Positions 33,878 through 42,843 of a DNA stretch of 64,000 nt are shown piece by piece. Under the pieces are notes generated by a model. The model ran no database searches. It was not told the origin of the DNA and saw only the letters and a program-made list of their open reading frames with translations. A program made the position numbers and the translations under genes. Source of the stretch: Microbispora amethystogenes (lineage in GTDB: Bacteria > Actinomycetota > Actinomycetes > Streptosporangiales > Streptosporangiaceae); NCBI RefSeq assembly GCF_016863015.1, contig NZ_BOOB01000009.1, forward strand, positions 310,001 to 374,000, read 5' to 3'. Position 1 is the stretch's first letter, and each line of letters opens with the position of its first letter.

Positions 33878-35128
33878 ATGAAACCGCCGCTGCTGCTCAT
33901 CGGCCATGGCACCCACGATGAGACCGGCGTGGCCGAGTTCGGCAGGTTCGTCCACCGGCTCCGCTGCCGCCTCGACGGGCTTCCCGCCGAGGTGAGCGGC
34001 GGCTTCATCACGAACGCCCGCCCCCAGCTCGGCCAGTCCATCGCCTCCCTGGTGGCCCGGGGCCACCACCACCTGGTGGCCCTGCCGCTCAGCCTGACCG
34101 GCGACCGGCGCGCGCTCGGGGACATCCCCGGCACCATGGCCCTCGAACAGGAACGGCATCCGACGCTGGAGTACGACCTCGGCCGCCCGCTCGGGCCCGA
34201 TCCCCGCGTGCTCAGGCTGCTCGCGGAGCGACTCGCCGACGCCCGCGCCGAGATGCCCCGGTTCGTCGCCGACGAGCCGCCCGCCGAGATCACGCCGGGC
34301 GAGACCGCGGTCGTCCTCGTCGGGCACGGCTCCACCGACCCCGCCGTGAACGCCGAGGTCCACCGGGTCTCGCGGCTGTTCTGGGAGACCCACGCCGCCG
34401 ACCTGCTGACCGTGGAGACCGCGTACGTCTCGCACACCCGACCCGGCGTGCCCGGGGGCCTGGAGCGCTGCCGCAGGCTCGGCGCGAAGCGCGTGATCGT
34501 CCTTCCGTACGTCCTGTTCGCGGGCGCCGTCCTCGAACGCATCTGGGCGCAGGCGCTCGCCTACGGCGCCAACCACGAGGGGCTCGACATCCGCTGCGCC
34601 GAGGTGATCGGCGACTGCGAGGGCCTCGCCGACGTGGTCATCGACCGGTACGAGGAGGCGCTCGCGGGCGCCGGGCACTCCCCGGGGCCGGTCACGGTCC
34701 CCGCCGCGACGCGACCGGCCCCGGCGGTTTCGGGCCGCCCGTCCGTCGTCGGGCCGGTCGCCGTGCCCGCGATCGGGACGGCGGGGCCGGACGTGGCCGT
34801 GATCGAGACGCTCGACGCCGACGCTCTCGACGTGGAGACGTTCGACGCCGAGGTGCTCTCCCCGGAGGCGTTCGACGCGGAGGTCTTCGGCACTGAGCCG
34901 TTCGATCCCGAGGCGTTCGACGCTGACGCTTTCGATCCCGAGGCGTTCGACCCGGATGCGTTCGACGGTGAATCGTTCGAGGCCGAGGCGTTCGACGGGA
35001 GGACGGAGGCCGCCGCCGAGACCGATACCATGATCGGCGCGACCGGCCACGCCGAGGCCGTCACGGAGATCCGCGGCGGTTCCCCCGACGGACCGCTCGC
35101 CCAGCCCGGAGTGGCCAGCGCGGTGTAG
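33878..35128 (+). CDS. sirohydrochlorin chelatase (CbiX type) with acidic repeat tail
   Basis: Two-lobed chelatase that inserts Fe2+ or Co2+ into sirohydrochlorin, leading to siroheme or cobalamin. The repeated half-domains begin LLLIGHGTHDETG (residue 5) and AVVLVGHGSTDPAVN (about 146); the metal-site histidines are in these GHG motifs. The chelatase ends near residue 270. A linker rich in Pro/Ala/Val is followed by about 90 residues built on Phe-Asp-x-Glu-Ala units (e.g. EAFDADAFDPEAFDPDAFDG), not part of the known enzyme. RBS is GGGGAG, starting ATG 33878. Upstream of cobT and cysG, in keeping with the pathway. Confidence 0.9.
   Translation: MKPPLLLIGHGTHDETGVAEFGRFVHRLRCRLDGLPAEVSGGFITNARPQLGQSIASLVARGHHHLVALPLSLTGDRRALGDIPGTMALEQERHPTLEYDLGRPLGPDPRVLRLLAERLADARAEMPRFVADEPPAEITPGETAVVLVGHGSTDPAVNAEVHRVSRLFWETHAADLLTVETAYVSHTRPGVPGGLERCRRLGAKRVIVLPYVLFAGAVLERIWAQALAYGANHEGLDIRCAEVIGDCEGLADVVIDRYEEALAGAGHSPGPVTVPAATRPAPAVSGRPSVVGPVAVPAIGTAGPDVAVIETLDADALDVETFDAEVLSPEAFDAEVFGTEPFDPEAFDADAFDPEAFDPDAFDGESFEAEAFDGRTEAAAETDTMIGATGHAEAVTEIRGGSPDGPLAQPGVASAV
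34815..35005 (+). repeat. 15-bp coding repeats giving Phe-Asp-x-Glu/Asp-Ala units
   Basis: About twelve imperfect 15-bp units around GAGGCGTTCGACGCG in the 3' part of the chelatase gene. They encode a strongly acidic five-residue repeat. Unit length divisible by three allows expansion without frame loss. Confidence 0.8.
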
Positions 35129-35268
35129 CCCGGCTCGTTCGGGCGCGACGAGCAGGTGGGCGTGGCGGGCCGGCAGGCCGGCGTACCGGACCGGAGCGCT
35201 GGTTCAGCCTCGCGGGCCGACGTGGTGGGCTGACGCGGCGGAGCCGCGACGAAGCGAGGAGAGAGATC

Positions 35269-36354
35269 ATGACGTCCCTCGGCGAGACGCTCGGCGCCGT
35301 CCGGCCGGTCGAGCCCGGCCCGATGGCGGAGGCCCGGGCGCATCAGGACCGGCTCACCAAGCCGAGCGGCTCTCTGGGGGTGCTGGAAGACGTCGCGGTC
35401 CGGCTGGCCGGCATCGCGGGCGCCTGCCCGCCGCCGCTCCCCGCCCCGGCCGCCCTGGCGATCTTCGCGGCGGACCACGGTGTGCACGCGCAGGGGGTGA
35501 GCCCCTGGCCGCAGGAGGTCACCGCGCAGATGGTGGCCAACTTCGCCGCCGGGGGAGCGGTCGCCAACGCCTTCGCCGCGCAGGTGGGCGCGTCGGTGAC
35601 CGTGGTGGACGTGGGCGTCGCGGCCGACCTGGCTCCCGCCGACGGACTGCTCGTCCGCAAGGTCGCGTACGGCACGGCCGACCTGTCCCAGGGCCCGGCG
35701 ATGACGCGGGACCAGGCGACCGCGGCCCTGACGGCCGGCGCCGAGGTCGCCCGCGATCTCGTCGCCGCGGGCGCGCGGTGCCTGGTGACCGGCGACATGG
35801 GCATCGCGAACACTACCGCCTCGGCCGCCCTGATCTGCGCCTTCACGGGCAGGGAGGCCGCCGGGGTCACCGGGCGGGGCACCGGAGTCGACGACGCGAC
35901 CTACCAGCGCAAGATCGAGATCGTCCGGCGCGGACTGCGGGCCAACGGGATCGCCGAGGCGGAGGCCGTACCCGGCGGCCCGGACGCCGCGCTGCGCGTG
36001 CTCGCGGCGGTCGGCGGGCTGGAGCACGCGGCGATCGCGGGGTTCGTGATCGGCGCCGCCGCGGCCCGGGTGCCGGTGATCCTCGACGGGGTGATCGCCG
36101 GAGCCGCGGCCCTGGCGGCGAGCGCGCTCGCCCCGGACACCGTCGGATACTGCCTGGCCGGGCACCGGTCGGCGGAGCCCGGGCACGCGGTGGCACTGAC
36201 GCACCTGGGCCTGGAGCCCCTCGTCGACCTGCGGCTCCGCCTCGGGGAGGGCACCGGCGGCCTGCTCGCCCACCCTCTCGTCAGCGCGGCGGCGCGGGTG
36301 ATGCACGAGGTCGCCACCTTCGACTCCGCCGGCGTGGCGGACAAGGGCGATTGA
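35269..36354 (+). CDS. cobT: nicotinate-nucleotide-dimethylbenzimidazole phosphoribosyltransferase CobT
   Basis: Activates the lower ligand of cobalamin by making alpha-ribazole phosphate from nicotinate mononucleotide and dimethylbenzimidazole. The 361-residue protein has the family marks: LTKPSGSLGVLED near residue 29, FAADHGVHAQGVSPWPQEVT near 65, GDMGIANTTASAALI near 175 and the late catalytic Glu region GEGTGGLLAHPLV near 325. GAGGAGAGAG precedes the ATG at 35269. It follows the chelatase gene by 140 bases, probably one transcript. Confidence 0.95.
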   Translation: MTSLGETLGAVRPVEPGPMAEARAHQDRLTKPSGSLGVLEDVAVRLAGIAGACPPPLPAPAALAIFAADHGVHAQGVSPWPQEVTAQMVANFAAGGAVANAFAAQVGASVTVVDVGVAADLAPADGLLVRKVAYGTADLSQGPAMTRDQATAALTAGAEVARDLVAAGARCLVTGDMGIANTTASAALICAFTGREAAGVTGRGTGVDDATYQRKIEIVRRGLRANGIAEAEAVPGGPDAALRVLAAVGGLEHAAIAGFVIGAAAARVPVILDGVIAGAAALAASALAPDTVGYCLAGHRSAEPGHAVALTHLGLEPLVDLRLRLGEGTGGLLAHPLVSAAARVMHEVATFDSAGVADKGD

Positions 36355-36471
36355 GCCGGTGGACGACCCGTCCGCGGCCCCGCCGGTCTCGTCCGGTGAA
36401 TGCGGCCGGAGCCCAGCGGGTAGGTTTGCCTCCTAACCATGCACCCTTGACGCAACAGGGAGACTGAGGTC

Positions 36472-37704
36472 ATGGCGCCCTACCTGCTCGGCCTGCGCCT
36501 CGACGGGCGGCGTGTGCTCGTGGTCGGCGGCGGACGCGTCGCTCAGAGGCGGATCCCCGCGCTGCTCGACGCGGGAGCCTCCGTCACCCTGATCTCGCCC
36601 AGTGTGACCCCCGCGCTGGACGATCTCATCGCCGCCGGGCGGGTGACCTGGGAAGGGCGTCCGTACCAGGTCGGCGACTGCGACGGTGCGTGGCTCGTGC
36701 ACGTCTGCACCGACCACCGCGAGGTCAACACCGCGGTCGCCGCCGAGGCCGAGGCCAAGCGCATCTGGTGCGTCAGGGCGGACGACAAGGACGCCTCCGC
36801 CGCCTGGACCCCCGCGCACGGCCGGGTGGACGAGATCGGCGTCGCGGTCACCGCGGGCGGCGATCCCCGGCGGGCGGCGGGAATCCGCGACGCCATCGTC
36901 GGCGCGCTCAGGGACGGGACCGTCGACGCCCGGCGGCACCGCACCAGGCCGGTCGGGGTGGCCCTGGTCGGCGGCGGCCCCGGCGACCCCGGCCTGATCA
37001 CCGTGCGCGGCCGCCAGCTTCTGGCCCAGGCCGACGTGGTGGTGGCCGACCGCCTGGCGCCGCGCGCCCTTCTGGACGAGCTTTCCCCCGACGTCGAGCT
37101 GATCGACGCCGCGAAGGTCCCGTACGGCCGGTCGCTGTCCCAGGAGAAGATCAACGAGCTGCTCGTCGAGCACGCCCGGATGGGCAAGTTCGTCGTACGG
37201 CTCAAGGGCGGCGATCCCTTCGTCTTCGGCCGGGGCGGCGAGGAGATGATCGCCTGCGCCCGCGCGGGCATCCCGGTGACCGTGGTGCCCGGGATCACCA
37301 GCGCGGTCGCGGTTCCCGGCGCGGCCGGGGTGCCGGTCACCCATCGCGGTGTGAGCCAGGAGTTCCATGTCGTCTCGGTGCACGTCGCGCCCGGCGACCC
37401 GAGGTCCACCGTCGACTGGCCGGGACTGGCGCGATCCGCGGGAACCCTGATACTTCTGATGGCGGTCGAAAGGATCAAGGAGATCGCCGAGGCGCTGCTT
37501 CGAGACGGACGTTCGCCGGAAACTCCCGTGATGGTGGTACAGGACGGTACTCTTCCGACCCAGCGAGCCGTTACCGCGACCTTGTCGACGGTGGCGGAAC
37601 GGGTGACCGCGGCCGGAGTGCGGCCTCCGGCGATCGTGATCGTCGGCGAGGTCGTCAAGGTCGGCCAGGAGATCGAAATGGTGCGAGCGGAGCGGGTTCC
37701 GTGA
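36472..37704 (+). CDS. cysG: siroheme synthase CysG (precorrin-2 dehydrogenase/uroporphyrinogen III methyltransferase)
   Basis: Bifunctional cytoplasmic enzyme of 410 residues. The N-terminal NAD-dependent dehydrogenase half has VLVVGGGRVAQRRIPALLDA near residue 14. The C-terminal methyltransferase half starts at about residue 160 with VALVGGGPGDPGLITVRG and has RLKGGDPFVFGRGGEE near 243 and VPGITSAVAVPGAAGVPVTH near 265, the SAM and tetrapyrrole contacts. It feeds siroheme (sulfite/nitrite reductases) and cobalamin. GGGAGACTGAGG precedes the ATG. Its stop overlaps the start of a dynamin-like GTPase gene (GTGA), an odd functional pairing. Confidence 0.95.
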   Translation: MAPYLLGLRLDGRRVLVVGGGRVAQRRIPALLDAGASVTLISPSVTPALDDLIAAGRVTWEGRPYQVGDCDGAWLVHVCTDHREVNTAVAAEAEAKRIWCVRADDKDASAAWTPAHGRVDEIGVAVTAGGDPRRAAGIRDAIVGALRDGTVDARRHRTRPVGVALVGGGPGDPGLITVRGRQLLAQADVVVADRLAPRALLDELSPDVELIDAAKVPYGRSLSQEKINELLVEHARMGKFVVRLKGGDPFVFGRGGEEMIACARAGIPVTVVPGITSAVAVPGAAGVPVTHRGVSQEFHVVSVHVAPGDPRSTVDWPGLARSAGTLILLMAVERIKEIAEALLRDGRSPETPVMVVQDGTLPTQRAVTATLSTVAERVTAAGVRPPAIVIVGEVVKVGQEIEMVRAERVP

Positions 37705-39983
37705 GATCGGCAGCCAGGAAGACGCCCGACCACGGGACCGGTGCGGGTTCGGGCGAGGCCGTGACCGGCGAGCCGGGCGCCGGGGATCCGCCACCCGAGT
37801 CGCCGGGGGAGCGGACGGTCGCGTTCCCCCAGATCCGCGACGACGTCCCCGTCCTGCGGCCCGGCGATCCGGAGCTCGCGACCCGCCACGCTCCGTCCGA
37901 GATCTCCGGCCCCGGCGGACCCGGGACGGACGAGGCCGTGCCCGGCGCGGCGGACGACGGGTCAACTCCGGACGAGGACGGATCTGGGGCGGCGCCCGGA
38001 GACGTACGAGACGACGGCCCGGACGACGCCGCCGAGGACGACACGGAGAACGCCGCCGAAGGCGACGCGGACCCGGCGGACGCGGCCGGGGAGGTAGCGG
38101 CGGCAGGCGTCGCCGGCGCGGAGGAAGCCACCCGCGCGACCGGCGCGGAGGACCCGGCGGACGCGACGGACCCGGAAGCCGAGGCCGACCCGGAAGCCGA
38201 GGCGGGCGCGACCGGCACGGAGGACGGCGAGAACGCCGAGGACGCGGCAGACGGCGAGGACCTACCGGGCGAAGACGGCGAGGACGGCGAGGACCGGGTC
38301 CGCGAGATCCCGATGCCGGAACCGGTCTCCGCCGCGCTGACGGACGCGCTCAACCAGCTTCGCACGGCGGTCAAGGACCTGCACTTCGGCCTCGACGTGC
38401 CGGGGTCGGAGGAGGCGCGCAAGGCGCAGGCGGCCGTGCTGGCCCAGCTCGACGACTACGTCATCCCGCGCGTCCACCTGAGCACCGCGCCCGCCCTGAT
38501 CGTCGTGGCGGGGTCCACGGGGGCGGGCAAGTCCACCATCGTCAACTCGCTCGCGGGACGCCGGGTCACGGCCACGGGAGTGCGCCGCCCGACCACGGGC
38601 ACGCCCGTGCTCGCCGTCCATCCCGGCGACCTCGAGTGGTACGCGCGGGGCGATCTCCTCGGCGGCCTGGAGAGGCTCGACGAGCCCCCGGCCGAGGCCG
38701 CGCCCGGCGGCGTCGTCCTGGTGCCGAGCCCGTCGATGCCCGCGGGGGTGGCCCTGCTCGACACGCCCGACATCGACTCGGTCGTGGAGGAGCACCACGA
38801 GATCGCGCACCGCATGCTGGACGCCGCCGACCTGTGGGTGTTCGTCACCACGGCGTCCCGCTACGCCGACGCGCCGTCGTGGGGCCTGCTGCGGCGGGCC
38901 AAGGAGCGCCGGGCGCGCCTGGTCATCGTGCTGTCCCGGGTGCCGGCCCGGTCCCGCGACGTCATCATGAAGCACTTCGGCCGGATGCTGAAGGAGTACG
39001 GCCTCGGCGACGTCGAGCGGTTCGTCATCAACGAGACGTCCGTCCAGGCAGGGCGGCTGCCCGAGATCGAGATCGCCGAGCTGCGGATGTGGCTGACCGG
39101 GCTGTCCATCGACGACGAACGGCGGGAGGAGGCTGTACGGACGACGCTGAACGGCGTGCTCAACAGCTTCCGCACCCGCCTGCCCGCGCTCGCCCGGCAC
39201 CTGGAGACCCAGGTCGCGCTGCGCGCCGACCTGCGCTCCGACGTGGACGCGGCGTACATGGGGGCGCTCACGGACATCGACGAGGCGACCCGGGACGGCT
39301 CGCTGCTGCGGGGCGAGGTGCTCGCGCGGTGGCAGGACTTCGCCGGCTCCGGCGACCTCATGCGCACGCTGCAGCTGCGCCGCGGCGCCAAGGGCCAGCA
39401 CCAGGGCCCCGAGCGGATCCGCGGGCTGAAGGCGGCGATCCGCGCCGGCCTCGAATCCCTGGTCACCTCGGCCGTCGAGCGGGCCGCCGAGGAGGTCGTG
39501 ACCCGGTGGAGGCAGCGCGCGGGCGCGGGCGACCGGCTCGCCGCGACGCCCGGGCTCGGCCGGCCTCCGGAGGACATCGCCCGCAGGACCGCGAGGACGG
39601 TCGCCGCCTGGCAGGAGCACGTCACCGAGCTGATCCGCACCGAGGGCGTGACCAAGCGCTCGGTGGCCAAGCTGGTCTCGTTCGACGTGGAGTCGCTTTC
39701 GCTGATCTTCATGATCGGCCTGCTCGGCTACGGCGCCACGGACCCGCAGACCGCCACCGGCGCCGCGGCGCTGCCCCAGCGGCTGCTGCGCGGCCTGCTC
39801 GGGGCCGAGTCGCTGCGCAGCATCAGCGCCAAGGCCCGCAGCGACCTGCGGGCCAGAATCGGCCTGCTCTTCGACGAGGAGACGCTCAGGTACGTCGACG
39901 CCCTCGACAGCGCGGGCATACCGGATGAGGCCGCGGCGACGCGGCTCTACCAGGCGACGTACAACCTCGAGGTCGCACGATGA
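37701..39983 (+). CDS. dynamin-like GTPase A, probable cell-division/sporulation protein
   Basis: Membrane-remodelling GTPase of 760 residues. The first 205 are acidic and unstructured (Asp/Glu/Ala/Gly). The GTPase domain follows: P-loop AGSTGAGKST near residue 271, switch/G2 region RRPTTGTP, G3 LLDTPDID near 353. A helical stalk comes next, and a hydrophobic stretch SLIFMIGLLGYGA near residue 670 may touch the membrane. The GTG start lies in the cysG stop. With the following GTPase and an SSB gene this resembles the streptomycete dynA-dynB-ssbB locus, whose dynamins stabilise FtsZ rings in sporulation septa. Confidence 0.83.
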   Translation: MRSAARKTPDHGTGAGSGEAVTGEPGAGDPPPESPGERTVAFPQIRDDVPVLRPGDPELATRHAPSEISGPGGPGTDEAVPGAADDGSTPDEDGSGAAPGDVRDDGPDDAAEDDTENAAEGDADPADAAGEVAAAGVAGAEEATRATGAEDPADATDPEAEADPEAEAGATGTEDGENAEDAADGEDLPGEDGEDGEDRVREIPMPEPVSAALTDALNQLRTAVKDLHFGLDVPGSEEARKAQAAVLAQLDDYVIPRVHLSTAPALIVVAGSTGAGKSTIVNSLAGRRVTATGVRRPTTGTPVLAVHPGDLEWYARGDLLGGLERLDEPPAEAAPGGVVLVPSPSMPAGVALLDTPDIDSVVEEHHEIAHRMLDAADLWVFVTTASRYADAPSWGLLRRAKERRARLVIVLSRVPARSRDVIMKHFGRMLKEYGLGDVERFVINETSVQAGRLPEIEIAELRMWLTGLSIDDERREEAVRTTLNGVLNSFRTRLPALARHLETQVALRADLRSDVDAAYMGALTDIDEATRDGSLLRGEVLARWQDFAGSGDLMRTLQLRRGAKGQHQGPERIRGLKAAIRAGLESLVTSAVERAAEEVVTRWRQRAGAGDRLAATPGLGRPPEDIARRTARTVAAWQEHVTELIRTEGVTKRSVAKLVSFDVESLSLIFMIGLLGYGATDPQTATGAAALPQRLLRGLLGAESLRSISAKARSDLRARIGLLFDEETLRYVDALDSAGIPDEAAATRLYQATYNLEVAR

Positions 39984-40031
39984 CGGAGCCCATCCGGCCC
40001 GGACGCCCCGGGCACCGACGGTGAGGGATCG

Positions 40032-41663
40032 ATGACGACTGTCAGCACCGCCGAAACGCAGCACGGGCTGGGGTCCAGGCTCGCCGCCCTGGCCAAGATC
40101 GTCGAGTTGGGTCAGGGGCGGGTCGACCCGGCGCTGATCACCGAGGCGGCCCAGCTCCTGCTGCGCGCGGGCGACCGGCTCAAGCTGTCGTCCGATCACA
40201 CCGTCGTCGCGCTCGCCGGGGGCACCGGAAGCGGCAAGTCCTCCCTGTTCAACGCCATCTCCGGGCTGGAGCTCTCACCCACCGGGGCGCGCCGGCCGAC
40301 CACGGCCCGCACCCACGCCTGCGTGTGGGGCATCGACGGCGCGAGCCCGCTGCTCGACTGGCTGCAGATCCAGTGGCGGCACCGGTTCGCCCGGGCCAGC
40401 GCCCTGGACAGGGGCGAGAGCCAGTTGCACGGGCTGATCCTGCTGGACCTGCCCGACCACGACTCGATCCGCGCGCTGACCGATCCCGAGGCCCACCGGC
40501 TCATCCAGCTGGCCGACCTCGTCGTGTGGGTGCTCGACCCGCAGAAGTACGCCGACGCCTCCGTCCACCGGCGTTACATCGCCGAGCTGACCGGGCACGA
40601 CGCGGTGACGGTCTTCGTGCTGAACCAGGCCGACCGGCTCACCTCCGAGGAGCGGGCCGAATGCGCGGGGGATCTGGAGGAGCTCCTCCGGCGTGAGGGC
40701 GTCGCCCGCCCCCGCGTGGTCACCACCTCCGCCACCACCGGCGAGGGCGTCGAAGGCCTGAAGGCCGTCCTGGCCGAATCTGTCACCGCCCGGCGCGCGG
40801 CCTACCAGCGGCTCGAAGCCGACCTCGACCGGCTGGTGGCGCGGCTGGCGAAGGACCTCCCCGAGATGCTGCGGGTCGAGCCGGCGGTGGACGGCGCGCG
40901 GCGTGCCGCGCTCGTCGACGCCCTGTGCGACGCGATCGGCGTCTCCGCGCTCGGCGAGGCGATGGAGAACGTGTACGGCGTCCGCTCGGTCTCCTGGGTC
41001 GGGTGGCCCTACGCGCGCTGGGCCGGCCGCGTGCGGCCCGATCCGCTCAAGAGCCTGCGCCTCGGGGCCGTGAAGGACGACATCCGCGGCCTGGTCGGAA
41101 GCTCGGTCACGGCCCAGCCCGCCGAGGTGGACAACGCCGTGACGGCGCTCTCCGACGGGCTCACCGCCGGCATGCCGGAACAGTGGCGCGACGGCGTACG
41201 CGAGGCCGCCCGTTCCCGGTCCGCCGAGGTGCCCGGGGCGCTCTCCGCCGAACTGGCGGAGGTGGCCCCGCCGCTCGACCGGGTGCCCGGCTGGTGGTGG
41301 CTGCTGAAGATCTGGCAGTACCTCCTCGTGGTCATGTTCGCCGCGGGCGTGGCCTGGGCCGGCGCGATCCTGGCGTACGGCGTGTTCAAGGCGGGCCGGC
41401 CGCCGGCCGAGGTCCTCGGCGACGTGGCCCTGCTGCCCTGGGTGGGGCTGATGATGATCAGCGTCCTCGGGCTCGGGCTGTTCTCCGCCATGGCGAGCAG
41501 AAACTTCGTGGTCCTGGGCGCGGGCAGGGAACGCGACCGCCTGGAACGCGACATGAGACGCCGCGTGGACCTCCTCGCGCAGGACATGGTCGTCCAGCCG
41601 GTCGAACGCGAACTCAACCGCTACAACGACTTCTTCGGGGCGATGGCGGCCACCCGCCGCTGA
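40032..41663 (+). CDS. dynamin-like GTPase B (YfjP-like), membrane-anchored
   Basis: GTPase of 543 residues. P-loop GGTGSGKSS near residue 62, G3 LLDLPDHDS near 137 and G4 LNQADRL near 197 are all intact, unlike its partner, whose G4 is unclear. Two C-terminal hydrophobic segments (about residues 427-453 and 463-487) form a hairpin anchor, then a basic tail. GAGGG precedes the ATG. It starts 48 bases after the first GTPase gene and precedes an SSB gene. Paired bacterial dynamins usually act as hetero-oligomers at septa. Confidence 0.85.
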   Translation: MTTVSTAETQHGLGSRLAALAKIVELGQGRVDPALITEAAQLLLRAGDRLKLSSDHTVVALAGGTGSGKSSLFNAISGLELSPTGARRPTTARTHACVWGIDGASPLLDWLQIQWRHRFARASALDRGESQLHGLILLDLPDHDSIRALTDPEAHRLIQLADLVVWVLDPQKYADASVHRRYIAELTGHDAVTVFVLNQADRLTSEERAECAGDLEELLRREGVARPRVVTTSATTGEGVEGLKAVLAESVTARRAAYQRLEADLDRLVARLAKDLPEMLRVEPAVDGARRAALVDALCDAIGVSALGEAMENVYGVRSVSWVGWPYARWAGRVRPDPLKSLRLGAVKDDIRGLVGSSVTAQPAEVDNAVTALSDGLTAGMPEQWRDGVREAARSRSAEVPGALSAELAEVAPPLDRVPGWWWLLKIWQYLLVVMFAAGVAWAGAILAYGVFKAGRPPAEVLGDVALLPWVGLMMISVLGLGLFSAMASRNFVVLGAGRERDRLERDMRRRVDLLAQDMVVQPVERELNRYNDFFGAMAATRR

Positions 41664-41686
41664 CCCCGCCGCTCATCCATGGCCGG

Positions 41687-41713
41687 TCGTCCACAGGCGC
41701 CCGCCCGTCCACA
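41687..41713 (+). promoter_or_regulatory. two DnaA-box-like words upstream of the ssb gene
   Basis: TCGTCCACA (41687-41695) and CCGTCCACA (41705-41713) are direct repeats 18 bases apart, each one or two changes from the actinomycete DnaA box TTGTCCACA. They lie in the short gap between the GTPase and SSB genes and might link ssb expression to DnaA. Weak evidence. Confidence 0.35.
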
Positions 41714-41801
41714 GAACGCGTTTCCGGCCCGTACGGGAACGGCCGTCCCGGCGAGGGTGTCATCCGAGCCCGGCGGGTGACCGGGCCGGAGAGGCACTTC
41801 C

Positions 41802-42593
41802 ATGAGCGACATCTACGTCACGCTGAGCGGGAACGTCACCGACGACCCACGGCAGTACCGGTTCCGTGACGGCTCGCGCGTCACGTCGATGCGGATGGCC
41901 GTCAACCGGCGCGTGCTCGACCAGCAGACGAACACCTGGCAGACCAGGGACACCACCTACTACGTGGTCCGCTGCTACCGGGGGCTGGCCGACAACGTCC
42001 AGCAGTCGGTCCGCAAGGGCCATCCGGTCGTGGTGTACGGCAAGCTGCGGATCAAGCAGTTCGAGCGGGAGGGCGAGCAGCGGTTCTGGGCCGAGATCGA
42101 GGCGAGTTCCGTGGGCCACGACCTGAAGTGGGGCATCACCACCTACGAGAAGCCGATCCGTGCCTACTCCGCCGGAGCGGTCAGCGACGACGACCGCCAG
42201 GCGATGGAGGACGCCACGAGGGAGTGGGAGCTGACCGGCCGCACCGCCCCCGGCGCCCCTTCCCCCGGGGGCCTTTTCGGGGGCACCCCCTCCGCCGACG
42301 GTGGCGAGGCCGACGAGGCCTTCGACGCCCTCGTCGGCGGCCGGAGCACGACCCCGGCGGAGCGCCCCGCCCTCGGTGCCGCCGATGGGGAGCGCGGCGG
42401 GCCGACGGCGGGCGCGGAACTCGACGCAGGGCTCGGCACGGAGGTTGGCACGGAGGTCGGCACGGAGCCTGGTGCCGAGGGGGACGCGGGCGTCGTCACG
42501 AGCGCGGGGTCCGGCGCGGGGCCGCACGCCGACGACACGGACGACGCCGACGACGCCGACGACTCCCTGCTCCCACGCGCCCTGGCGGCCTGA
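41802..42593 (+). CDS. single-stranded DNA-binding protein, SsbB-like paralogue
   Basis: OB-fold protein of 263 residues. The OB domain (1-110) starts IYVTLSGNVTDDPRQYRF and contains RDTTYYVVRCYRGLADNV and GKLRIKQFEREGEQRFW. The remaining 150 residues are acidic and Gly/Ala/Thr-rich, with short GTEV repeats and a DDADDADD stretch, but the usual tip DDIPF is absent; the protein ends PRALAA. In Streptomyces the tail-tip-less paralogue SsbB, encoded next to the dynamin pair, is needed for chromosome segregation in spores. The same role is likely here. GGAGAGG precedes the ATG. Confidence 0.85.
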   Translation: MSDIYVTLSGNVTDDPRQYRFRDGSRVTSMRMAVNRRVLDQQTNTWQTRDTTYYVVRCYRGLADNVQQSVRKGHPVVVYGKLRIKQFEREGEQRFWAEIEASSVGHDLKWGITTYEKPIRAYSAGAVSDDDRQAMEDATREWELTGRTAPGAPSPGGLFGGTPSADGGEADEAFDALVGGRSTTPAERPALGAADGERGGPTAGAELDAGLGTEVGTEVGTEPGAEGDAGVVTSAGSGAGPHADDTDDADDADDSLLPRALAA

Positions 42594-42800
42594 ACCCGCT
42601 GGTCGCGGCCGGGCCCTGACGAGCATGGGGCGGCGCTGGGCGTGGGGTGGCGCGTGGGTGGTGGCGTGGGGCACGGGAGGTCGCCGGGCTCCGGGCTCCG
42701 GGCAAATCGCCACAGACACCCTCGCAGCCCATCGGAAACAGATGGTCCCGCGCCAAGGGAGCGGTTCCCGTCGCGCGTCGCACACTCCGCAACTATTGTG

Positions 42801-42813
42801 TTACACATCGTGA
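42801..42813. promoter_or_regulatory. BldD-box-like site upstream of the diguanylate cyclase
   Basis: TTACACATCGTGA fits TNAC-N5-GTNA and matches 8 of 9 fixed positions of the published streptomycete BldD consensus. It lies 31 bases before the GGDEF gene. BldD is a c-di-GMP-bound repressor known to control diguanylate cyclase genes. The same bases are part of an 11-base palindrome TGTGTTACACA (42797-42807). Confidence 0.5.
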
Positions 42814-42843
42814 GATGCTGATTTGGCGTCGTTGGGGGGCGGG

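Noticed and set aside
38262-40199. A 645-codon minus-strand frame opposite the GTPase genes
   Set aside because: Composition is that of a shadow; both GTPase frames on the plus strand have intact P-loops.
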